Source of the DNA: an uncultured Bacillota bacterium
GTDB taxonomy: Bacteria; Bacillota; Clostridia; Lachnospirales; CAG-274
DNA length: 64,000 nt
Reading direction: 5' to 3'
Assembly: GCA_958426775.1 (NCBI GenBank)
Contig: CATZZP010000002.1
Span: 112,407-176,406 of the forward strand
The stretch's first letter is position 1. Every line of letters starts with the position of its first letter. A program made the position numbers and the translations under genes. The notes under the pieces were generated by a model. The model did no database searches, was not told the origin of the DNA, and saw nothing but the letters and a program-made list of their open reading frames with translations. Of this stretch, positions 17,845 to 27,096 are shown piece by piece.

Positions 17845-17968
17845 TTATCCACATTATCCACAGTTAGAACGTATTTTTTGTGGATAGCTCACCTGTGAAT
17901 ATGTGGACAATTTGTGGAAAGTGTGGATTTTTGGGCTGTTACGGTTGTGGACAGGGAAGTTATCCACA
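17845..17968. other. Cluster of about nine DnaA boxes
   Basis: Three perfect TTATCCACA boxes on the plus strand (17845-17853, 17854-17862, 17960-17968) and six minus-strand near-matches (each written as its reverse complement): CTATCCACA (17879-17887), ATATTCACA (17894-17902), TTGTCCACA (17902-17910), CTTTCCACA (17913-17921), AAATCCACA (17922-17930) and CTGTCCACA (17946-17954). Two pairs abut with 9-base spacing. Such density in 124 bases is far above chance. It could be part of a replication origin or a DnaA-titration/regulatory cluster; dnaA and dnaN are not in the window. Confidence 0.8.
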
Positions 17969-17986
17969 GAATATTAAGAAAATATG

Positions 17987-18030
17987 AACCCTGTTTCGTG
18001 AAAATTTTTTCGGGACAGGGTTCTTTTTTT
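17987..18030 (+). terminator. Terminator after murC
   Basis: Arms GAACCCTGT and ACAGGGTTC, extended by a partial TTCG/CGGG stem, followed by TTTTTTT. It lies just beyond the DnaA boxes, so the boxes are inside the murC transcript. Confidence 0.8.
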
Positions 18031-18171
18031 GTATTTTAACGGGGGAATAAGGCATAAAAGAGTAATTTTAAGTACAAATAGAAGATAAAAATTTAATATC
18101 TCAAAATAGTTTAAGGAGCAAAGAAATTTGTCTTTTTTTCGGATATTTTCACATTTCTTTAAAGGGAATGC
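18031..18171. other. AT-rich stretch beside the DnaA boxes
   Basis: No gene seen. The stretch is strongly AT-rich (for example the region around 18060-18110), which is compatible with an unwinding element if the boxes are an origin, but proves nothing. Confidence 0.35.
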
Positions 18172-18200
18172 TTGAAAATTTCTTCCTATTAATATATAAT
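18172..18200 (+). promoter_or_regulatory. Promoter of the activase-like gene
   Basis: TTGAAA (18172-18177), 17-base spacer, TATAAT (18195-18200). The leader is about 75 bases. Confidence 0.7.
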
Positions 18201-18283
18201 GGTATACGGAGCAGTTTTTTTATGCTTCGGTAAAAGCTTTAGTACATTTTTGTGTAAATGTTATTTTTGTTAGGAGAATTTTA

Positions 18284-21200
18284 ATGAACAAATACAAGAC
18301 AGGTATAGATATAGGCTCTACCACCATTAAGCTTGTTGTGCTTGACGGAAATGATAATATTTGTTTCAGCGACTATCGCAGACATCTTTCCAATATTCAG
18401 GAAACTCTGCTCGGTCTTATTGACGATGCCTACAAGGCATTGGGCGATGTTACTTTCAGTGCTAAAATAACAGGCTCAGGCGGTCTGTCTATTTCGGAGT
18501 GGATAGGTATACCCTTTATTCAGGAGGTTGTGGCTGTTGCAGGTGCTATTGAAAAAAATGCACCTCGTACTGACGTTGCCATTGAAATAGGCGGAGAGGA
18601 CGCTAAAATCATCTACTTTAAGGGTGGTATTGAACAGCGAATGAACGGTATCTGTGCAGGCGGTACAGGCTCATTTATTGACCAGATGGCAAGCCTTTTG
18701 CAGACAGATGCTTCGGGACTTAATGAATATGCCAAAACCTATAATGTAATTTATCCTATAGCGGCACGCTGCGGTGTGTTTGCCAAAACCGATATTCAGC
18801 CTCTTATTAACGAGGGTGCGGCTAAAAGTGATTTGGCAGTGTCTATTTTCCAGGCAGTGGTAAACCAGACTATAAGCGGGCTTGCCTGTGGTAAGCCTAT
18901 CAAAGGCAATGTGTGCTTTTTAGGGGGACCTCTTCATTTTTTAACAGAGCTGAAGGCTCGGTTTATTGATGTGCTTAATTTAACCGAGGAGGAGGTTATT
19001 GATGTTGATAACTCTCATCTTTTTGCGGCTATGGGCTCTGCTCTTGCCTCTGATGTAAAGGATGAGTTTACCTTCCCTCAGCTTATAAATAACTTAAAAA
19101 GTGAAAAGCACCTTACAATGGAAATAAACCGACTTGAGCCTCTCTTTTCTTCACAGGAGGAGTATGACAGCTTTAAAGCAAGGCATGATAAGGCTAAGGT
19201 TAAAAAGGCTGACCTTAAGGACTATAAGGGGGATTTGTTCCTTGGTATTGATGCAGGCTCAACAACCTCAAAGCTTGCACTTATAGGTCGGGACGGTACT
19301 CTCCTTTACTCTTTCTATGCAGGCAATGAGGGCAGTCCTCTTAAAATGGTAATGAAGGCTCTTAAGCAGATTTATAAGCTTATCCCCGAGGGCTGTGAAA
19401 TTAAAAAGGCCTGTGTAACAGGCTATGGTGAGGGTCTTATCAAGGAGGCTCTTATGGTGGACTTAGGCGAGATTGAAACGGTTGCCCATTATAAGGCGGC
19501 GGCTTTCTTTGAGCCTGAGGTGGACTCTATTCTTGATATAGGCGGACAGGATATGAAGTTTATGCGTGTTAAGGACGGAGTTATTGATGATGTGCTTTTA
19601 AATGAGGCATGCTCATCAGGCTGCGGTTCGTTTATCGAAACCTTTGCAAAAAGCCTTAGCTTTTCCGTAGTGGACTTTGCCAAGGTGGCACTTTTTGCTG
19701 AAAATCCCATTGACCTTGGCTCACGCTGTACTGTTTTTATGAACTCACGTGTTAAGCAGGCACAGAAGGAGGGTGCCGAGGTTGCGGATATTTCCGCAGG
19801 CCTTGCCTACTCAGTTATTAAAAATGCCCTTTTAAAGGTTATTAAAATTACCGACCCTAAGGAAATGGGTAAGCATATAGTTGTACAGGGGGGTACCTTC
19901 TATAATGAGGCTGTACTGCGTGCTTTTGAAATTATTTCAGGCAGAGAGGCTGTTCGCCCCGATATAAGCGGTATTATGGGTGCCTTCGGTGCGGCGGTTA
20001 TTGCAAGGGAAAAATATACAGAGGGTGAAAAATCCACTCTCCTTAATGCAACAGAGCTTGACGAGCTTGAAATTACCTCAACCCTTACACGCTGTAAGGG
20101 CTGTGCAAACAGCTGTTTGCTTACAATAAATAAATTCAGCGGCGGCAGACGCTTTATTTCGGGTAACCGCTGTGAAAGAGGCCTTGGCAAGGAAATAAAC
20201 GACAGCTGTGTGCCTAACCTTTTTGATTACAAGTATAAAAGGCTTTTCAGCTATAACCCTATTGACCCTGACAAGGCACCCAGAGGTGTTGTGGGTATAC
20301 CCCGTGTTTTAAATATGTATGAGGATTATCCTCTGTGGTTTACTTTCTTTACGGAGCTTGGCTATAGTGTAAAGCTCAGCCCTAAGAGCAGCCGTGCCGT
20401 ATACGAAATGGGTATTGACTCTATCCCAAGTGAGTCAGCCTGCTATCCTGCAAAGCTTGCTCACGGACATATTGAGTCCCTTATAAATGACGGAGTTAAG
20501 TTTATTTTCTACCCCTGTGTTGCCTATGAATACAAGGAGATAGACTCGGCAGATAACCACTATAACTGCCCTATTGTAACAAGCTATCCCGAAAATATCA
20601 AAAACAATGTTGAAGAAATAAGGGATAAAAATATTGATTTCCGCAATCCGTTTTTCAGCTTTAAAAGCGAAGAGGTGCTTGCTAAGCGACTTTGCGAGGA
20701 ATTTCCGGAAATTCCCCCAAGCGAGGTAAAGCGAGCGGTTAAAAGTGCATGGGCAGAGTGGCAGAGCTTCAGGGAGGACGTACGCAAAAAGGGTGAGGAA
20801 ACCCTTAATTATATAGAAGAAACAGGTATGACCGCAGTTGTTCTTGCAGGCAGACCCTATCACCTTGACCCTGAAATAAACCACGGTATCCCCGAGCTTA
20901 TAACGGGCTACGGTGTAGCAGTTCTTACAGAGGACAGCGTGTCACACTTAGGCAAGGTGGAAAGACCCCTTAATGTGCGTGACCAATGGGCGTACCACAG
21001 CAGACTTTACGGTGCGGCATCCTTTGTACGCAATACGGATAATGTGGAGCTTATTCAGTTAAACAGCTTTGGCTGCGGACTTGATGCGGTAACAACGGAC
21101 CAGGTACATGATATACTTTCCGCCACAGGCAAGATTTACACTCTTATTAAGATTGATGAGGTAAGTAACTTAGGTGCAGTGCGTATACGTATTCGCTCCC

Positions 21201-22558
21201 TGCTTGCCGCCCTTGAGGAAAGACGTGAACGCAGCTTTAAGCCTCATAAGGCAATACCTATTGAGCCACGCAAGGTCTTTACCAAGGAAATGAAGAAAAA
21301 CCATACCATACTTATGCCACAGATGTCACCTATCCATTTTGATTTGGCTAAGGAGGCATTTATTGAAAGCGGCTTTAAGGTAGAGGTTATGCCTGCCATG
21401 GACAGGGATTGTATAGATATAGGTCTTAAGTATGTAAATAACGATGCCTGCTATCCTGCACTTATAGTTGTAGGTCAAATTTTAAAGGCACTTCAGTCAG
21501 GCAAATATGATAAGGATAATACCTCGGTGCTTATAAGCCAGACAGGCGGCGGCTGCCGTGCTACCAACTATATCGGCTTTATAAGACGTGCCTTGAAAAA
21601 GGCAGGGTTTGAGAATATCCCCGTTATTTCCGTAAGTGCAAACGGTTTGGAGAAAAACCCCGGCTTTAAGTACAGCATAAAGTTTATAAAGGGGCTTTTA
21701 CAGGCAGTACTTTACGGCGATTTGCTTATGAGGGTAGTCTACCGTATGAGGCCTTATGAAACAGAAAAGGGCAGTACAGACGCACTTTACCATAAGTGGA
21801 ATGAGGTATGTAAGGAAGCGGTGAGAAAAGCCTCCTTCGCCGAGTTTAAAAGGAACGTTAAGGCTATTGTAGAGGACTTTGACAATCTCTCTATTGACGA
21901 AAGTCTTATAAAGCCAAGGGTAGGTGTTGTAGGTGAAATTTTGGTTAAGTTCCACCCAACTGCAAACAATGATATTGTTACTCTTTTGGAAAATGAGGGT
22001 GCAGAGGCGGTGGTTCCGGACCTGGTTAATTTCTTCACATATTCTCTTTACAACAATACCTTTAAGGAAAAATATTTGGGTGCAAAGCATACCAATACGG
22101 TAATTGCAGATATGGCAATTAAGTTTATAGAAAGCTACAGGCGGCCTATGAGCGAGGCTCTTGAGGCAAGCGTACATTTTGAACGCCCCGCAAATATCAG
22201 AGAGCTTGGAGAAATGGCAAAGGATATTGTAAGCTTGGGCAATCAGACAGGTGAGGGCTGGTTTTTAACAGCTGAGCTTGTAGAGCTTATCCATTCGGGC
22301 GTAAACAACAATATCTGTACACAGCCTTTTGCCTGCCTGCCGAACCACGTTACGGGCAAGGGTATAATCAAGGAGCTTAAAAGGCAAAACAGCTTAAGCA
22401 ATATTGTAGCTGTTGACTATGACCCAGGAGCAAGCGAGGTAAATCAGCTTAACCGTATTAAGCTTATGCTTAGTACCGCACAGAAAAACCTAAGCCTTTA
22501 TGAGGGCAAGGCACATAATTCAAAGGCGGCTCAAGGTCAAGGCGTTGAGGTGCAATAA
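18284..22558 (+). CDS. Giant 2-hydroxyacyl-CoA dehydratase activase-like protein (two ASKHA domains plus reductase-like part)
   Basis: A 1424-residue cytoplasmic protein of the BcrA/BadF/HgdC group. Domains in order: ASKHA ATPase 1 (residues 1-260, GIDIGSTTIKL, IGGEDAKI, CAGGTGSFIDQM with a cluster Cys); ASKHA ATPase 2 (about 316-560, GIDAGSTTSKL, DIGGQDMKF, NEACSSGCGSFIE); a Cys motif CKGCANSC near 603; a DUF2229-like part (from about 668, VVGIPRVLNMYEDYPLW, SESACYPAKLAHGH); and a C-terminal HgdB-like part (from about 1006, with CYPALIVVGQ and GGGCRATNY). The classic small activases are dimers bound by one [4Fe-4S] cluster and inject an electron by ATP hydrolysis. Here both copies are fused to an apparent partner. 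The substrate is not known; no dehydratase genes are adjacent. A single-gene unit. Confidence 0.82.
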   Translation: MNKYKTGIDIGSTTIKLVVLDGNDNICFSDYRRHLSNIQETLLGLIDDAYKALGDVTFSAKITGSGGLSISEWIGIPFIQEVVAVAGAIEKNAPRTDVAIEIGGEDAKIIYFKGGIEQRMNGICAGGTGSFIDQMASLLQTDASGLNEYAKTYNVIYPIAARCGVFAKTDIQPLINEGAAKSDLAVSIFQAVVNQTISGLACGKPIKGNVCFLGGPLHFLTELKARFIDVLNLTEEEVIDVDNSHLFAAMGSALASDVKDEFTFPQLINNLKSEKHLTMEINRLEPLFSSQEEYDSFKARHDKAKVKKADLKDYKGDLFLGIDAGSTTSKLALIGRDGTLLYSFYAGNEGSPLKMVMKALKQIYKLIPEGCEIKKACVTGYGEGLIKEALMVDLGEIETVAHYKAAAFFEPEVDSILDIGGQDMKFMRVKDGVIDDVLLNEACSSGCGSFIETFAKSLSFSVVDFAKVALFAENPIDLGSRCTVFMNSRVKQAQKEGAEVADISAGLAYSVIKNALLKVIKITDPKEMGKHIVVQGGTFYNEAVLRAFEIISGREAVRPDISGIMGAFGAAVIAREKYTEGEKSTLLNATELDELEITSTLTRCKGCANSCLLTINKFSGGRRFISGNRCERGLGKEINDSCVPNLFDYKYKRLFSYNPIDPDKAPRGVVGIPRVLNMYEDYPLWFTFFTELGYSVKLSPKSSRAVYEMGIDSIPSESACYPAKLAHGHIESLINDGVKFIFYPCVAYEYKEIDSADNHYNCPIVTSYPENIKNNVEEIRDKNIDFRNPFFSFKSEEVLAKRLCEEFPEIPPSEVKRAVKSAWAEWQSFREDVRKKGEETLNYIEETGMTAVVLAGRPYHLDPEINHGIPELITGYGVAVLTEDSVSHLGKVERPLNVRDQWAYHSRLYGAASFVRNTDNVELIQLNSFGCGLDAVTTDQVHDILSATGKIYTLIKIDEVSNLGAVRIRIRSLLAALEERRERSFKPHKAIPIEPRKVFTKEMKKNHTILMPQMSPIHFDLAKEAFIESGFKVEVMPAMDRDCIDIGLKYVNNDACYPALIVVGQILKALQSGKYDKDNTSVLISQTGGGCRATNYIGFIRRALKKAGFENIPVISVSANGLEKNPGFKYSIKFIKGLLQAVLYGDLLMRVVYRMRPYETEKGSTDALYHKWNEVCKEAVRKASFAEFKRNVKAIVEDFDNLSIDESLIKPRVGVVGEILVKFHPTANNDIVTLLENEGAEAVVPDLVNFFTYSLYNNTFKEKYLGAKHTNTVIADMAIKFIESYRRPMSEALEASVHFERPANIRELGEMAKDIVSLGNQTGEGWFLTAELVELIHSGVNNNICTQPFACLPNHVTGKGIIKELKRQNSLSNIVAVDYDPGASEVNQLNRIKLMLSTAQKNLSLYEGKAHNSKAAQGQGVEVQ

Positions 22559-22570
22559 TTTTTATTTATG

Positions 22571-22605
22571 AAAGGCGACTGTTTCGGATAACAGCCGCCT
22601 TTTTT
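22571..22605 (+). terminator. Terminator after the activase-like gene
   Basis: Stem AAAGGCG-A-CTGTT with AACAG-C-CGCCTTT, followed by a T-run to 22605. Confidence 0.8.
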
Positions 22606-22772
22606 GCACAAAATATTAAATTGTAAATAATTTATAAAAAATTGTTAAAATTTTGTTAATCTTACATATATACAAATTATGGAAGCGATGATATAATGAT
22701 ATTACTATATGGTATATAACAAAAATACTATAAAAAGAGAGAAAAATATCATCTTTAAAGGGGGCATAAGTT
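22606..22772 (+). promoter_or_regulatory. Leader/promoter region of the pilin-like genes
   Basis: Contains TATAAT at 22692-22697, about 75 bases before the start, but no convincing -35 box at the right distance. AAAGGGGGCA lies before the start. Confidence 0.4.
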
Positions 22773-25160
22773 ATGTTAAGTATGATTAAAACCTTAAAAA
22801 ACGAAAAAAGCGGTTACATTATGATTTATGTAGTGCTTATTATGGGTTTTATCACCGTACTTTTTGCAGGTACGGCAATGGCACTTAATAACCGTAATGC
22901 CGTAACAAAAACAACAGTTAATAATCAACAGCTTCAGGTTACGGCTCAGTCAGCCTTAAGCACTATAGTTGAGGAGTTTGAAAACAACGGGGAGCTAAAG
23001 GCAAAGCTTAAGGAATATGCCGAGGGCAATCAGTCAGCTATGTTCAGCCTTACCGATGAAACAGGTGTTGACGATAACATAGAGGTTAAAATATCAAAAG
23101 AGCCTGATAAGGAAAATACAGCCCGTATTACAGTAATTGCAAGTGACGAAACAGGCAGTATTTCCACAGCCTTTGCACTTATGAACTATGCGGAGCCTCC
23201 GCAGGGCGAAAGTGCAGGCGTAGTTGATAACCTTATAGTAGCTTACTCACCTGAGGGCTTAACAGGCTCACAGAACACTCTTATAAGCGGTGAGGGTATT
23301 TATAATAAGACTCTTGAGGGTCGTGTAGTTATAAATAATACAACCGATACGGTAAAGGTAAAGAGGGGTTCCGTTGAAACTGTGATTACCAACCAAAGCG
23401 TTGAGTTTTTTGATAATGCGGTTGTAAACGGCACTAATCCTGATTTAAACGGAATTTTAGCTTCTCTCAACGGTACCGTAACCCTTAGAAACGGTGCAGT
23501 TGTTGAAGGTCAGGGCTTTGATAAGATTGCAGGTGCAGGCGGTGTCAGTATTATGACGGATAACTTTACCTGGGATGCGGAAAACACCCACATTATTTCA
23601 AAGAATAACGGTAATATTGATATTAAGGCTATGACAGGTAAAATAGGCAGTATTGTTTCAGGCGGTAATGTATACCTTGAGCCTAAGGATAATAATCCTT
23701 TAACGGTAAACGGCAGTATTGAAAGCGGCGACGATATTACATTATCAGAGCAGAACAAAGTACAGATTGTAGTAAACGGTAATGTTTTAAGCGGTGAGGA
23801 CCTTGAAATTAAGGGTAAATATAAGGTAAACGGCAATGTTTCCGCAGTATCTAATATTGATACCATAGGTCAGCTTGACCTTACTGCAAACCACGTATTA
23901 GCAGGTCACAACCTTAACTTAGGCAACATTTCAGCTCTTAACCTTACAGGCTCTACACTTTCAGGTGCAAACTACAGAAATGAGGACTCCTCAGAGGCAA
24001 GAGCAACCTCTTACCTTAACTATAAAAAGAGAGGTACAACTACTATTTCCGGTAATAATATAAATATTAACGGCAAGATAGTAGCTAATGACAATACACA
24101 GGGCAAGGGGTCTATTGCAAACTCTGTTAAGGATAAGCTTATAAGATTAAACGATTCCGGCTTTGCAAGCATTTTCCTTAACTTAAACAATGCTTGGTTA
24201 GAGGATATGAAGAGTGTTGAAATAGGTTATGCAAACGGCTTTGTAAACCTTGCGGCAGCTGTTCAAAATCCTGATACCACAAAGTGGCTCAGTGATTGGA
24301 AGCTTTCACTTGAGGAGGATGAAAAGGCATACTTTACCCATAAGGAAGATACAAATGTCAGCCATGGTCTTGGTTACACCTATGACCCTAACGAATATAT
24401 TATGAACCGAGTTGACAAGGAATTCCTTACAATTGAGAATGAAATATTTAATCAGGCAGTACCTGAGGATGCTGAAGGCAATGCCGTAATACCTGATGTA
24501 ACAGTTCCTGATTACCTTACTTACACATACGCAACGGTAAGACAGGACGGCGATAACGATGTGGCAGTAGTAAGCAGTGGTTATATTCAGGTAAACGGTG
24601 AAACTTTAACTGCAAAGGCAGAGGGTGGCAGTGAGCTTATTACAATCAACCTTCCTAAGGGCGGAAATCTCCACTTTGATACACACCATAATAAAACCTA
24701 CGATGTTCTTTTCGGTACAGGAGATGTTTCGGCTTCTACAAGTGACTGTGATGTTACCGTTCCTTGGAGCATATGTGTAAATCAGCCTGAGGATGAGGAA
24801 AGCATGGGTTATGTACGTATCTTTGCATACGGCAATTCTAACCTTAAATTCCAGGGCAACGGTTATAGTACATCTGTTGTAAATACAGGTACTGATTTAG
24901 GTGTTATTCCTGAGGTTTACTTCTTCTCTAACAGTAACGGAAAAATTGAGGTTGATAACTACTACCTTACGGGTTATGTAATTATGCCTCACGGTTTATT
25001 TGACCTTCAAAGAACAGCAAGAGAGCCTATAACAAACAGAATATTCGAGGGTATTGTATTATGCGGAAATATAGGTTTTTCATCAAATGAAGAGGTATTG
25101 ATTTATAAAAGGCCTGTAACCTATCTTGAAGCAATTACAAGTGATATATTTGCAAGCTGA
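22773..25160 (+). CDS. Large PilX-like surface protein with pilin-type N-terminal helix
   Basis: A 795-residue protein. A short positive leader (about residues 6-14, KTLKNEKSG) is followed by one long hydrophobic helix (YIMIYVVLIMGFITVLFAGTA) and then RNAVTKTTVNNQQLQVTAQSALSTIVEEF, the layout of PilX/GspK minor pilins. The canonical prepilin motif G-F-T-L-x-E is absent: after KSG comes YIMIY with no Glu at position 5, so processing by prepilin peptidase is uncertain. Residues about 220-430 are rich in G-N-V/I-x-V-N-G units that look like a beta-helix. It is first in a run with two clear pseudopilins, overlapping none; the next ATG is 16 bases downstream with AAAGGAGGAA. A role in a type IV pilus tip is inferred. 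Confidence 0.65.
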   Translation: MLSMIKTLKNEKSGYIMIYVVLIMGFITVLFAGTAMALNNRNAVTKTTVNNQQLQVTAQSALSTIVEEFENNGELKAKLKEYAEGNQSAMFSLTDETGVDDNIEVKISKEPDKENTARITVIASDETGSISTAFALMNYAEPPQGESAGVVDNLIVAYSPEGLTGSQNTLISGEGIYNKTLEGRVVINNTTDTVKVKRGSVETVITNQSVEFFDNAVVNGTNPDLNGILASLNGTVTLRNGAVVEGQGFDKIAGAGGVSIMTDNFTWDAENTHIISKNNGNIDIKAMTGKIGSIVSGGNVYLEPKDNNPLTVNGSIESGDDITLSEQNKVQIVVNGNVLSGEDLEIKGKYKVNGNVSAVSNIDTIGQLDLTANHVLAGHNLNLGNISALNLTGSTLSGANYRNEDSSEARATSYLNYKKRGTTTISGNNININGKIVANDNTQGKGSIANSVKDKLIRLNDSGFASIFLNLNNAWLEDMKSVEIGYANGFVNLAAAVQNPDTTKWLSDWKLSLEEDEKAYFTHKEDTNVSHGLGYTYDPNEYIMNRVDKEFLTIENEIFNQAVPEDAEGNAVIPDVTVPDYLTYTYATVRQDGDNDVAVVSSGYIQVNGETLTAKAEGGSELITINLPKGGNLHFDTHHNKTYDVLFGTGDVSASTSDCDVTVPWSICVNQPEDEESMGYVRIFAYGNSNLKFQGNGYSTSVVNTGTDLGVIPEVYFFSNSNGKIEVDNYYLTGYVIMPHGLFDLQRTAREPITNRIFEGIVLCGNIGFSSNEEVLIYKRPVTYLEAITSDIFAS

Positions 25161-25176
25161 AAAGGAGGAAAGGCTT

Positions 25177-26121
25177 ATGAAGAGGACAATAAGATGTAAC
25201 AACAAGGGTTTTACTATCCTGGAAGTAATGATAGCAATGGCACTTGTTATGATAGTAGCGTCCTTTGCGGCAACAGCTCTTGCATCGGGTCAAAGAAGTA
25301 CAATAAAAACTGTTGACATTAGCAAAGGCGGAGATGTGGCACTTTCAGAGTGTGAAAACTATCTTGCAGGCAGTGAAAGCGGCAAAACCGACGGCGATTA
25401 TCAGCTTAAGAAGGAAAGCGGAGGCTTAAACGGCTTCCCTGATATAAAGCTTGAGGTTAAGGATACTGCCGACAACAGCAACGGAGTTAGGTATGTTGCA
25501 TTTAAGCGTGACGGCGAGGAACACAGCGATGACGAAGTGGCTGAGGGCGGCGGCGGTATGTTGGATACCGACGAAGAGGATGCAACAGAGGCACCTACGG
25601 AGGCACCTACTCAAGCACCTACAGAAGCGGTAACCGAACCGACAACGGAAGCTCCCACAGAGGCTTCAACAGAAGCTCCCACAGAGGCTTCAACAGAGGA
25701 TGACTCAACAGGCACATATGATGATTTTGTAACCTTTGGTCATGAATATAAGGAATGTGACTGGGATAAAAACAAATATATTACAGAGGATGGCTATACT
25801 TACATCGATGAGGCGGGCAATACTATAATTACAGGCTATAATTTAGTAGATAAGTCGGATTTCAACAGCCATGCTATTAAGCTTGAAAACGGCGAGGGCT
25901 TTAATCTAAGATATATTAAGCCGGGCAACACTTCAATTACAAATTATAAGATACAATTTTATATTACAGGCAACGGCGGTAAAGAAACTACATTTGTAGC
26001 CAATGGTGTAACTTATACGGGCAATACCTTTGAGGTTGACGGAAATTGCGGTTGGATTTCAATAGCAGCCCCTGCAGACGGCAGAATACTTTTAAAGGGC
26101 TATAGGATTATACCTTGTTAA
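25177..26121 (+). CDS. Type IV pseudopilin with Thr/Pro/Glu linker and CBM-like C-terminal domain
   Basis: A 314-residue prepilin. Residues 1-11 are the leader (KRTIRCNNKG), then the canonical prepilin motif FTILEVMIAMALVMIVASF with Glu5. Residues ~130-175 form a low-complexity linker of repeated APTEA/TEAS units. The last ~130 residues form a beta-rich domain ending GRILLKGYRIIPC. The same linker type and a closing strand of the same kind (RITDVTVTYP) occur in the secreted pectate lyase at 36352. The start is placed at 25177 with AAAGGAGGAA upstream; the frame is open 17 codons earlier inside the preceding gene. A carbohydrate-binding pilus subunit is the likely reading, supported by pattern, not proven. 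Confidence 0.72.
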   Translation: MKRTIRCNNKGFTILEVMIAMALVMIVASFAATALASGQRSTIKTVDISKGGDVALSECENYLAGSESGKTDGDYQLKKESGGLNGFPDIKLEVKDTADNSNGVRYVAFKRDGEEHSDDEVAEGGGGMLDTDEEDATEAPTEAPTQAPTEAVTEPTTEAPTEASTEAPTEASTEDDSTGTYDDFVTFGHEYKECDWDKNKYITEDGYTYIDEAGNTIITGYNLVDKSDFNSHAIKLENGEGFNLRYIKPGNTSITNYKIQFYITGNGGKETTFVANGVTYTGNTFEVDGNCGWISIAAPADGRILLKGYRIIPC

Positions 26122-26222
26122 TTTAAAGTTTGTGGGGAGCGTTTAGCTCCCCGCATTTATTATTGACAAGCTAAACCTATGTATATTAAAATATAATTAC
26201 TAAACCTAAGGGGAGGTATTAT

Positions 26223-26765
26223 ATGAGAAATATTTTAAACAATAAATCGGGCTTTACTCTTATTGAAATATTGGTAGCTATTTTAATATCGGGGGTAGTA
26301 ATTACAGCGGTTTACCAAATTTTAAACACCTCAAGCGTTTCCAACAGCTATACCAACGACCAGATTGCAGCGTCAAATGCTATGGATTCAACTATTGAAA
26401 ATATCCGTCTTATGACTCTCCATGCGGATACAATGCGTATATGCGATGCATCTACTGCATCTCCTGCCGAGGGAGAAACGGTTATTAAATGTGTAGATAA
26501 CGTAGTCTACATAGACGATAAGCAGATAGGCAGTGCAGAGCAGTACGGTGTTGACCGTATTGAGCTTAAATTTGACCGTGGCCTTGAGGATACTATGCTT
26601 AAGGTTGAGCTTAATTGCCTTGATGAGGCAGGGGGGCTTATAGGAGGTAAATACCGCAGTATTGACTTATATTTACACAGCCTGGGCGGCGACGGCTCGG
26701 GCAAGGTGGAAACCTCCACGGAGGGTCAGAGAGATTGTATTATATTTACAACAATGGAACAATAA
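26223..26765 (+). CDS. Type IV pseudopilin (PilW/GspJ-like)
   Basis: A 180-residue minor pilin. The leader is MRNILNNKSG, the motif FTLIEILVAILISGVVITAVYQIL (Glu5 present), then a helix and a small beta domain with LKVELNCLDEAGG. It is 101 bases after the CBM-like pseudopilin with AGGGGAGGT before the ATG, so it may have its own promoter or be co-transcribed. Assembly ATPase, platform and peptidase genes are not in the window. Confidence 0.82.
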   Translation: MRNILNNKSGFTLIEILVAILISGVVITAVYQILNTSSVSNSYTNDQIAASNAMDSTIENIRLMTLHADTMRICDASTASPAEGETVIKCVDNVVYIDDKQIGSAEQYGVDRIELKFDRGLEDTMLKVELNCLDEAGGLIGGKYRSIDLYLHSLGGDGSGKVETSTEGQRDCIIFTTMEQ

Positions 26766-26773
26766 TTTTTATA

Positions 26774-26803
26774 AACTGCTTACCTTAGGGTAGGCAGTTT
26801 TTT
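26774..26803 (+). terminator. Terminator after the pseudopilin run
   Basis: Arms AACTGCTTACC (26774-26784) and GGTAGGCAGTT (26789-26799) with one wobble pair, then a T-run. Confidence 0.85.
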
Positions 26804-26962
26804 GTTGTAATTTTTTGTGTTAACGCTGTTTTTGGGGTTCATCAATTACAAATATCGAAAAATGGGAGAAAAAAGAAAAGGAAAAAACTGGTAATTTTGT
26901 GCATAATAGGGTATTATAATATTAATGGTAGATTTTACCAAATTTTAAATTAATTTTGTTAG

Positions 26963-27060
26963 GTGCTTTGTTTAAGCCTTAATTAAAACTTTGGTTTACA
27001 AAGCCATAATTAAAGACTTAGTTTGCAAGGATATAATTAAAGGATCTGCTTGCAAATTAT
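26963..27060 (+). repeat. Degenerate 28-base tandem repeat, ~3.5 copies
   Basis: Two full-length 28-base units (26989-27016 and 27017-27044) share the phased core GTTT-[AG]-CAA...ATAATTAAAG, preceded by a shortened copy (about 26966-26988) and followed by a partial copy (27045-27060). It lies ~90 bases upstream of the ParB-like gene. Function is unknown; it could be a protein-binding array. Confidence 0.5.
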
Positions 27061-27096
27061 TTCACCCCACATTATTAAGCCCTATAAATTATTTTG

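Noticed and set aside
17845..17968. Confident call of oriC
   Set aside because: No dnaA, dnaN or skew evidence in the window; only the boxes can be supported.
17990..18003. TGTTTCGTGAAA, which resembles a parS half-site
   Set aside because: It is two bases short of the parS dyad and is part of the murC terminator stem.
21698..22177. Minus-strand open frame of 159 codons inside the activase-like gene
   Set aside because: No ribosome site, no family resemblance, and the plus-strand gene is continuous and family-like throughout.
25588..25700. Repetitive stretch that could be taken for a CRISPR or VNTR
   Set aside because: It is the in-frame Thr/Pro/Glu linker of the pseudopilin; no spacers.
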